From positions 89,811,137 through 89,875,136 of the forward strand of contig CM060315.1 in the NCBI GenBank assembly GCA_030674185.1: DNA of 64,000 nucleotides, read 5' to 3'. Position 1 is the first letter of the stretch. Each line of letters starts with the position of its first letter. The translations under genes and the position numbers were made by a program. The notes below the pieces were generated by a model. It did no database searches. It was not told where the DNA came from and saw nothing but the letters and a program-made list of their open reading frames with translations. This DNA comes from Monoplex corrugatus (taxonomy: Eukaryota > Mollusca > Gastropoda > Littorinimorpha > Ranellidae). Of the stretch, positions 55,618 through 64,000 are shown in pieces.

Positions 55618-56625
55618 CGTGTGTGTGCGTGCGTGCGTGCGTGCGTGTTTGCGTGTGTGTCTGCTTCAGCGCTTAGATTTGATTTTATCGAGATTTTGCG
55701 CTATATAAATATTGTAATTATTTATATTATTATTTATTTCCTCCTTTCCCTTTGCCTTCCTCCGTTCTTCCATCAAGCCTAGAATTTTTTTGTCATCCAG
55801 TTCTTTTTTGTTTTTCTATCTACTTTAGGGATTTCTTCACAAGCTTCATTTATCGAGTTTCTCAACTCTGTCCATTGTTCCTCACTGTCACCAACGTCTT
55901 CCAGAGCACTGAATTTGTTTTGAACATGTACGTTAAATTTTGTACTTATAGCTTCATATGTCTTCAAGAGTCCAAGATTTAGTTTGATGTTGCTTTTGGT
56001 CTGTTTCCTTTTCCTTAATTTCAGCCTCAATCTCCCCATTAAGGACTGTGGTCACTGTTTCAATCTGCGCCTAGTAGTGTTTTTGCTGTCAGCAAAGAAT
56101 TTCTAAATCTTTTATTGATCAAAGAATTTCTAAATCTTTTATTGATCAGGATGTAGTCAATCTGATTTTTGGCATTATCTCCTGGACTCATCCATGTCCA
56201 TTTTCTTCTATTAGTCTGCTCAAACCAGGTGTTCCCTACTATGAACTCATTCATCTGTGCCTATTCCACGTTTCTCTCCCCTTTCATTTTGTGTACCAAG
56301 GCCATGAGGTCCAACTATATCCTCCACCCTATCCTGTCCCACTTAAGCATTAAAATATCCCATTATTATTGTAACTTCTTGTGATTTACACTGAGCCTTG
56401 GCCATTTCTAATTCTTCGTAGAAGTAGTCGATTTCGTCGCGAGTACTAGCGGATTTCGGTGTATACACCTGAATGATGTTGATATAAAATGGCTTGCCAT
56501 CCAATTTAACCAGGAAAACTCTGTCGGACACAGCCCAGTATCCCTTAACTAATGGTAGATATATCACGATTTCAATTAAACCTTTGTGGCAAAACTCTAT
56601 GCCATTCTGCTGATATTATATCATG
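52729..56625 (-). pseudogene. APE-type LINE (L1/RTE-like), broken, with nested LINE
   Basis: Read from high to low coordinate. The endonuclease remnant at 56343-56590 has YWAVSDRVFLVKLDG and IIMGYFNA, where GDFNA is usual. Next are WTWMSPGDNAKNQIDYIL, the linker 55779-56039, and after the nested LINE the RT: RKAPGPDNFTTDMIEAL (54184-54633), CGFVEGKGTINSIYILR and CFVDYSKAFNRVRH (53655-54230), then IRYAGDTVLIAEN and YGCEVWTVNRQSQNKIEAT (52789-53697). Motif C is YAGD instead of YADD. Frameshifts separate the segments. The 3' end is a (CAT)n tract at 52729-52742 on the plus strand. Confidence 0.85.
54618..55740 (+). mobile_element. CR1/L2-like LINE copy B, nested in the APE-type LINE
   Basis: 5'-truncated at the point matching 50147 of copy A. 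Open to 55405, where it ends HLFSSA. Only a handful of substitutions separate it from copy A over about 790 bp (for example TTTGTTACT for TTTGTTTCT, GCCTCC for GCCTTC), plus a C18 run at 55424-55442 and a longer (GT)n at 55578-55612. It ends with GCGCTATATAAATATTGTAA and an ATT-rich tail. Confidence 0.88.
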
Positions 56626-56644
56626 TGACTTGGCTTTCTTTTGG

Positions 56645-56760
56645 ACATTGCCAGTGCATAGGTTTTGTGCTGGGTCAAAATATCTGCCCAATCAACACTG
56701 ACACACTTGGGTGCAACAAGGGGCGATCACTGATAAAGGTCAAGGGTGGAGTCTTGGCAG
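56645..56760 (+). mobile_element. SINE-B fragment
   Basis: GGACATTGCCAGTGCATAGG and TTTTGTGCTGGGTC match the middle of SINE-B; the rest is decayed. Confidence 0.45.
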
Positions 56761-57029
56761 GGTTTTGTTTTATTGTCTAGAGCATGTTCCAGAAGTTTTT
56801 TTTAATTTTTATTACAGTGTACATATGATACTATAACACAACAGAGAACTTACATGTTTGAGACATCAGGACAGTGACAATCTTCAAGGTGTAAGCAGTC
56901 ATTCTGAACTGGATTTTGCAGTGGACACAAAGTTATAAGTTTGAAACATCTGTGTTGAACTGTTTGTTTGTTGTTTGTGTCGTGGCATAATTGACTATTA
57001 ACTAACACCTAGAAGAAGTGTCACCAATA

Positions 57030-57220
57030 TTGCCACCTGTGTGTCACCAAACGGACAATGAGACATCACACGAAGGGGGTTTAGGCACTGACAGGTGTGC
57101 ACACAGTGATCTGGAAGATCAGGAAAATCTCCATCTCCACCCTTTACCCACCAGGCACGTGGCACCCCACAGACTGAGCCCCAGACCTTCCAATTCGAAA
57201 TCTGACATTTTACCCATTTG
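57030..57220 (-). mobile_element. SINE-G copy, reverse orientation
   Basis: GTGATCTGGAAGATCAGGAA, CACCCTTTACCCACCAGGCA and CTTCCAATTCGAAATCTGAC match the reverse complement of SINE-G at 24600. Its tRNA-like head runs into the 36 bp minisatellite. Confidence 0.6.
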
Positions 57221-58530
57221 ACTCTAATATCTGAGATTTGGCATTTTACCCAAATCGACCATCATCATCATCATCATCATCAGGTGCCCTGCCGCATGGC
57301 GTTGGCGATCATGGACTTCCATCTGTCTCTATCTCTTGTTGCCCTTAGCATCTCTCCCACCCCCCTCGTCCCCAGCCACTCTGCAAGTCCGTCCAGCATT
57401 TTCTCCCTGGGTCTACCCGGTGCTCTCTTTCCCTCCAGTTTTCCTGTTGTGACCAGGTGCTCCAAATCCCCTTTCCTCATAAAATAGTCTATAAATGTTG
57501 CCTGTCTTTTCCTAATCTTTCTTATGAGTGATCTACTTGTGTCTGCCTCCATCAAGACTGTCTCGTTTGTTTTCTTTGCTGTCCATGGAACTCTCAACAT
57601 TCTTCTTAGACACCACATCTCGGCTGCCTCAATCTTGTTCTGGCTTTGTTTGTTGACTATCCACATCTCACATCCGTACAATAGTATCGACCTGAAACAT
57701 ACCTTTTACCCACTTGATTATCATGCCTGTAATCTGACATTTTACCCACTTGATTATAATGCCTGAAATCTGACATTTTACCCTCTTGATTATAATGCCT
57801 GTAATCTGACATTTTACCCATTTGATTATAATGCCTGTAATCTGACATTTTACCCTCTTGATTATAATGCCTGTAATCTGACATTTTACCCACTTGACTA
57901 TCATGCCTGTAATCTGACATTTTACCCACTTGATTATAATGCTCAAAATCTGACATTTTACCCAACTGACTATCATGCCTGAAATCTGACATTTTACCCA
58001 CTTGATTATAATGCCTTTAATCTGACATTTTACCCAATTGACTATCATGCCTGAAATCTGACATTTTACCCACTTGATTATAATGCCTGAAATCTGACAT
58101 TTTACCCACTTGATTATAATGCCTGTAATCTGACATTTTACCCACTTGATTATAATGCCTGAAATCTGACATTTTACCCATTTGATTATAATGCCTGTAA
58201 TCTGACATTTTACCGAATTGACCATCATGCCTGAAGTCTGACATTTTACCCACTTGATTATAATGCCTGTAATCTGACATTTTACCCACTTGACTATCAT
58301 GCCTGTAATCTGACATTTTACCCACTTGATTATAATGCCTGTAATCTGACATTTTACCCAATTGACTATCATGCCTGTAATCAGACATTTTACCCAATTG
58401 ACTATCATGCCTGTAATCAGACATTTTACCCAATTGACTATCATGCCTGAAATCTGACATTTTACCCAATTGACTATCATGCCTGAAATCCGACAGTTTA
58501 CCCATTTGACTGTCATGCCCGCAGTATATC
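57197..58530. repeat. 36 bp minisatellite, about 25 copies, interrupted by a LINE fragment
   Basis: Units contain AATCTGACATTTTACCCA followed by TTGATTATAATGCC or TTGACTATCATGCC. The left end (57197-57256) has diverged units, then a LINE insertion, then about 23 regular units. Minus-strand frames up to 290 codons are artefacts of the 36 bp (12-codon) period. Confidence 0.94.
57261..57685 (-). mobile_element. APE-type LINE 3' fragment with 7 bp TSD
   Basis: Encodes YGCEMWIVNKQSQNKIEAAE, RRMLRVPWTAKKTNETVLME and RKRQATFIDYFMRKGDLEHL, then KREKM-type C-terminal text and a (CAT)n tail on the plus strand. ATCGACC flanks it at 57254-57260 and 57686-57692. Confidence 0.88.
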
Positions 58531-58795
58531 CACCCGCCATTACCCATAATTACGTAGTCTGATGGAGTTTTTGATTGATACTGATGGCAGTTTGTGACGG
58601 TACAAATAATGTCATGTAAGTACTGTATGAAACAATGATAATAACAAATAACTTGCACAGCATTAGCACTAGTCTCAGAAGAACTTTAAGCTTTTCTTAG
58701 AAGCACAAGTGATAAGAGGCAGACACGTGTGAAACTCGAAAGCATCATGCACCCATACACACACACATACAAAAACAAAACAAAAAACAAATGTT

Positions 58796-58874
58796 TGCAC
58801 ACACACACACATACCAAAGAACTGCATACACACGTGAATGAACATAAACTACAAAGTACGATACTCACTCACAT

Positions 58875-58908
<34 letters not shown>

Positions 58909-59020
58909 ACAGATATACACATGCTCACATACAGAGACAGAGACACACACACCAACACACAAATGGACACACACACACACACAACACACAGATACAAACA
59001 CACACACACAAACATAGATA
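58796..59020. repeat. CA-rich microsatellites
   Basis: (CA)n runs at 58796-58815, 58879-58908 and 58969-59012 with AGA-rich spacers. Confidence 0.92.
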
Positions 59021-59265
59021 CTTCAGACTTTATTGTTTTCATGACTTCATTGAATAGTTCAGAGCTAGAAAAGTCCATCTCAAAAGACAATACATTGTTA
59101 GCAACATCACTTTGGCTCTAATCAGCAAATAAATCAATGAAAAGAGTTGTGCAGAATTTTATAATGTCATTAGAAATAAAATCATGAACATGTGAAAGAT
59201 GGAACAAGCATATACCAATAAACTCATTAAAATATGTACTGTTCATATGTTCATACTCTTTTTCT

Positions 59266-59267
<2 letters not shown>

Positions 59268-59304
<37 letters not shown>

Positions 59305-59665
59305 TCACACACACACTCACACATTCACACACACACTCACACATACCACATGCATACACATGGACACACACACTACATACATACACATGGACGGACACAC
59401 ACACACACACACACAGATACACACAAGTGCATGCGCACACACACATATCACATACATACACATGGATACACATACACACACACACCACATACATACACAT
59501 GGATACACATACACACACACACACCACATACATACACATGGACACACACATACACAAACACACCACATACATACACATGGACAACACACATACACAAACA
59601 TACACACACACCACATACATACACATGGACACACACATACACACACACACCACATACATGCACAT

Positions 59666-59712
<47 letters not shown>
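59268..59712. repeat. (CA)n with an embedded CACATACATACACATGGACA tandem repeat
   Basis: Pure CA at both ends. Between them about eight units of 45-55 bp alternate CA runs with ACCACATACATACACATGGA. Confidence 0.94.
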
Positions 59713-59713
<1 letters not shown>

Positions 59714-59715
59714 CA

Positions 59716-59824
59716 GAGGAAGCTGGTGGATAGCGTGACGGAGTCAAAGGGTTAAGTTTTTGTTTGATAGCATGGGTGACAACTCAGGATGCTGGTGGAC
59801 AGAGTGCAGGAGTCAAAGGGTTAA
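59716..59824 (-). mobile_element. MITE copy 22, 5' truncated
   Basis: Starts inside the palindrome (GAGGAAGCTGGTGGATAGCG), keeps one internal TTAA, and ends GGAGTCAAAGGGTTAA. The left half was lost into the CA tract; the right TTAA is followed within 12 bp by the satellite array. Confidence 0.75.
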
Positions 59825-59835
59825 GAAAGAAAACT

Positions 59836-62800
59836 GCAATGGTCTGGCCATGTAACAAGATCCAAGGGTCTGGCCATGTAACAAGATCCAATGGTCTGGC
59901 CATGTAACAAGATCCAATGGTCTGGCCATGTAACAAGATCCAATGGTCTGGCCATGTAACAAGATCCAATGGTCTGGCCATGTAACAAGATCAATGGTCT
60001 GGCCATGTAACAAGATCAATGGTCTGGCCATGTAACAAGATCCAATGGTCTGGCCATGTAACAAGATCCAATGGTCTGGCCATGTAACAAGATCAATGGT
60101 CTGGCCATGTAACAAGATCAATGGTCTGGCCATGTAACAAGATCAATGGTCTGGCCATGTAACAAGATCCAAGGTCTGGCCATGTAACAAGATCAATGGT
60201 CTGGCCATGTAACAAGATCCAATGGTCTGGCCATGTAACAAGATCAATGGTCTGGCCATGTAACAAGATCCAATGGTCTGGCCATGTAACAAGATCCAAT
60301 GGTCTGGCCATGTAACAAGATCAATGGTCTGGCCATGTAACAAGATCAATGGTCTGGCCATGTAACAAGATCAATGGTCTGGCCATGTAACAAGATCCAA
60401 CGGTCTGGCCATGTAACAAGATCAATGGTCTGGCCATGTAACAAGATCCAATGGTCTGGCCATGTAACAAGATCAATGGTCTGGCCATGTAACAAGATCC
60501 AATGGTCTGGCCATGTAACAAGATCCAATGGTCTGGCCATGTAACAAGATCCAATGGTCTGGCCATGTAACAAGATCCAATGGTCTGGCCATGTAACAAG
60601 ATCAATGGTCTGGCCATGTAACAAGATCCAAAGGTCTGGCCATGTAACAAGATCAATGGTCTGGCCATGTAACAAGATCCAATGGTCTGGCCATGTAACA
60701 AGATCAATGGTCTGGCCATGTAACAAGATCAAGGTCTGGCCATGTAACAAGATCTGGCTGGCCATGTAACAAGATCCAATGGTCTGGCCATGTAACAATA
60801 AGGGCATAACAGATCTGGCCGACAAGACATTTGATACAAAATCATGTGCCATGTAACAAGATCAATGGTCTGGCCATGTAAAAATCAATGGTCTGGCCAT
60901 TAAAAACAATGGTTGCCAGTAACAAGATCAATGGTCTGGCCATCAGTCATGTGTCATGGCTGGCCATGTAAACAATGGTCTGGCCTGTAACATGACAATG
61001 GTCTGGCCAGTAATCAGATTGGCCATGTAACAAGATCAATGGCTGGCATGACATGTACAAGTCAATGGTCTGGCCATAACAGATCAATGGTCTGCCATGT
61101 AACAAGATCAATGGTCTGGCCTGTAAAGATCAATGGTGGCCATGTAACAAAAATGGTCTGGCCATGTAAAATCATGGTTGCATGTAACAAGATCAATGTC
61201 TGGCCATGTAACAAGATCAATGGTCATGCATGCACAATCGGGCTGGCATGTAACAAGATCCAATGGCTGGCATGTACAAGTCAATGGTCTGGCCATGTAA
61301 CAAGATCAATGGTCTGGCCATGTAACAAGATCAATGGTCTGGCCATGTAACAAGATCAATGTCTGGCCATGTAACAAGATCAATGGTTGGCATGTAACAA
61401 GATCAATGGTCTGGCCATGTAACAAGATCAATGGTCTGGCCATGTAACAAGATCATGGTCTGGCCATGTAACAAGATCAATGGTCTGGCCATGTAACAAG
61501 ATCAAGTGGGTCGGCATGACAAGATCAATGTCTGGCCATACAACAATGTTGCAGACAGATCAAGTTGCAACAAGTCATGTTGGCCTGTACAGTCATGTTC
61601 AGTACAATCAATGTCGCCATGTACAGATAATGTGCTGTACAAATCATGTGGCCTACAAGTATGTGGCATGTAAAGATCAAGGTCTGCCGTACAATCAATG
61701 CTGGCATGAACATGATTCAATGTCTGCCTACAGTCAATGCTGCATCAGTATGTGGAAAGGGGACAAAGTGCATAACAAACTGGCCATAAGATCAGTGCCA
61801 TAAAGCTGGTGGCATAAGATGTGCATACTCAAGTTGGAAAAAGGGCATGAACAGATGTCTCTGTACAGACATCTCTTAAGTCAGTGCGTAACAACAGTCT
61901 TAACAGTGATAAATCATGCGCATAAAAGTCTGCTGCTACAATCAGTTCATGACAAATGTGCTATCATTCATGTAAATCAGATAATCAGGGCATAAAACAG
62001 CTGCATGACAACAAGTGCATAAATCATTGCATTAAGATCTGGCTGTAACAAGTCAATGGTTGGCCATGTAACAAGATCAATGGTCTGGCCATGTACAAGA
62101 TCAATGGTCTGGCCATGTAACAAGATCAATGGTCTGGCCATGTAGATACTGTCTGGCATGTAACAAGATCAATGGTCTGGCCATGTAAGATCATGGTTGG
62201 CCATGTAACAAGATCAATGGTCTGGCCAATGTAACAAGATCCAAAGTTGGCATGACAAGATCAATGGTCTGGCCATGTAACAAGATCAATGGTCTGGCCA
62301 TGTAACAAGATCAATGGTCGTAGTGCATGTAACAAGATCCAATGGTCTGGCCATGTAACAAGATCAATGGTCTGGCATGTAACAAGATCATGGTCTGGCC
62401 ATGTAACAAGATCAATGGTCTGGCCATGTAACAAGACCAATGTCTCAGTAACAGTCTAAAATTCATGTCATTGTAACAAGATCAATGGTCTGGCCATGTA
62501 ACAAATCAATGGTCTGGCCATGTAACAAGATCAATGGTCTGGCCATGTAACAAGATCAATGGTCTGGCCATTGTAACAGATCAATGGTCTGGCCATGTAA
62601 CAAGATCCAATGGTCTGGCCATGTAACAAATCAATGGTATGGCCATGTAACAAGATCAATGGTATGGCCATGTAACAAGATCAAATGGTTAGGCCATGTA
62701 ACAAGATCAATGGTCGGCCATGTAACAGATAATGGTGCTGGCCATGTAACAAGATCAATGGTCATGGCATGTAACAAGACAATGGTTGGCCATGTAACAA

Positions 62801-63134
62801 GATCAATGGTTGGCATTAACAAGACTCAATGGTCTGGCCATGTAACAAGATCAATTTGGTCTGGCCATGTAACAAGATCAATGGTTGGCCATGTAACAAG
62901 ATCAATGGTTGGCCATGTAACAAGATCCATGGTCTGGCCATGTAACAAGATCAATGGTCTGGCCATGTAACAAGATCAATGGTTGGCATGTAACTAGTCA
63001 ATGGTCTGGCCATGTAACAAGATCAATGGTCTGGCCATGTAAAAGATCAATGGTCTGGCCATGTAACAAGATCAATGGTCTGGCCATGTAACAAGATCAA
63101 TGGTCTGGCCATGTAACAAGATCCAATGGTCTTG
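59836..63134. repeat. 3.3 kb satellite, 24-25 bp unit, about 130 copies
   Basis: The unit is AATGGTCTGGCCATGTAACA followed by AGATC or AGATCC, so 24 and 25 bp forms alternate. 59836-60780 is nearly perfect, 60790-62040 is full of small deletions and degenerate copies, and 62040-63134 recovers with frequent single deletions. Minus-strand frames (LVTWPDHWILLHGQT-like) are artefacts of the period. Confidence 0.96.
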
Positions 63135-63461
63135 CTAAATCCATCTGATGAACTGTTGAGGGAAGGAGGTGGAGGGGGGGGGGGGGGAAGCAGAAAAAAA
63201 AGACGGACTGACAAAATTCCCCAACAAACACCAGGGATAGAGAAACCATTTGCAGAGATCCAGGCTTTGGCACACAACCAAAAGAGCTGGAGGAATCAGG
63301 TGAACAGTTCTTTAGTGTGGTGCCCAATGACTCTTCAAGAAGTTAGGGGAGAAGAAGAGGAAGAAGGCAATGGACAGACGATCCTGCTGTCACACTCTTG
63401 GTGCCGAAGACCCACCTACCTCCGTTATTTTTTAAAATTTTATTGTCATTTTTGTTTAAAG

Positions 63462-63665
63462 CCCTGCCAACTGCGTACAGCCATATCAGGACTATAACTG
63501 TTTCAAAACATGCACAATACTTCAACAGAAATTAGGTACACATATCAATGCATTTGCGCAAATAATATAAAGACATGCCCCTGGCATTGACCACTCTGTC
63601 CAATTTATTGCACAGGGGATTTAAAAAACATACTGGAATACAAAATTAAACATAGCTAAGGCTTG
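63462..63665 (+). repeat. Dispersed repeat F, copy 3
   Basis: GCCATATCAGGACTATAACT, CAATGCATTTGCGCAAATAA and GACATGCCCCTGGCATTGAC align with 33283-33470. Confidence 0.7.
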
Positions 63666-63775
63666 TACTCTTCGAAACTTACAAAATTGTCAACAACACT
63701 TACAACTGCACTTGATCAGAAATTCTTAACACAAAGACTGCATGCACATAAAAACATGCAGGCACATGCATGTAA

Positions 63776-63832
63776 ACACACACACACACACACACACACA
63801 GACCTACACACACACACACACACACACACACA
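63776..63832. repeat. (CA)n microsatellite
   Basis: Two CA runs separated by GACCT. Confidence 0.96.
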
Positions 63833-64000
63833 GTTCACTTGCACGCATGCACTTACATCCATACAAATACACATAAGCTGCCTTTTGAACTACGACAAAA
63901 TGTCTAGTTAAACACATGAGAATGTCTGCTACTAATCCATAATTCAAGCCAATATGTACAACACGACCACATCATCACAACAATTATTTCTTATAGCTTT

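Noticed and set aside
57668..58540. 290-codon repetitive protein on the minus strand
   Set aside because: A 36 bp repeat keeps any frame open; two frames on the same strand are equally long.
59784..60852. Repeated LVTWPDHW-type peptide frames
   Set aside because: Products of the 24-25 bp satellite. Frames switch wherever the unit length changes.
59836..63134. CRISPR-like array
   Set aside because: Units are contiguous with no variable spacers, and the context is animal DNA.

Overview
The window is repeat-rich, intron-rich animal DNA: (CA)n tracts, minisatellites, tRNA-derived SINEs, several non-LTR retrotransposons, MITE-like hairpins and one spliced gene. The mix of SINEs and LINEs, together with short exons separated by introns of 1-9 kb, suggests a lophotrochozoan, most likely a marine gastropod mollusc. 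That assignment is an inference from sequence style. There is no rRNA, no CRISPR array and nothing bacterial.

One host gene is supported: an orthologue of SREK1 (splicing regulatory glutamate/lysine-rich protein 1, also called SFRS12 or SRrp86) on the minus strand. Ten coding exons run from the ATG at 43895 down to 11371, and all splice phases are compatible. They encode RRM1 (exons 1-2), a short linker, RRM2 (exons 3-4), the SREK1-specific KP...EAQSLISAA segment (exon 5) and an RS domain with an RTPPR motif (exons 6-10). That is about 437 residues, with no stop codon reached. The C-terminal exon(s) were not found and probably lie beyond the left edge. Bases 1-44000 are therefore mostly intron or 3' flank of this gene, filled with repeats.

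Repeats by region. 0-11 kb: CA tracts, a 45-49 bp minisatellite (549-1915), TTAA-bounded MITEs, SINE fragments, and two minisatellites at 10.07-11.35 kb. 11-20 kb: exons 10, 9 and 8 among MITEs, a 52 bp minisatellite and a nested SINE/LINE/MITE cluster at 15.1-15.8 kb. 20-30 kb: exons 7 and 6, a 74 bp minisatellite and a 102 bp-arm inverted repeat at 27.7-27.9 kb. 30-44 kb: exons 5 to 1, SINEs, a BED-finger pseudogene, LINE fragments and a 42 bp minisatellite inside a SINE. 44-57 kb: a retrotransposon nest in which an R2-type (restriction-like endonuclease) LINE at about 46.4-51.8 kb and an APE-type LINE at about 52.7-56.6 kb on the minus strand are each interrupted by a copy of the same young CR1/L2-like LINE. 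57-64 kb: a 36 bp minisatellite interrupted by a LINE fragment, CA-rich arrays, and a 3.3 kb satellite of a 24-25 bp unit.

The most notable patterns are: about 22 copies of a TTAACCCTTT-ended palindromic element that looks like a piggyBac-type MITE; minisatellites that repeatedly start inside SINEs; retrotransposon insertions with clear target-site duplications; and an RS domain built from consecutive symmetric phase-2 exons with (UG)n tracts downstream of the two smallest ones.
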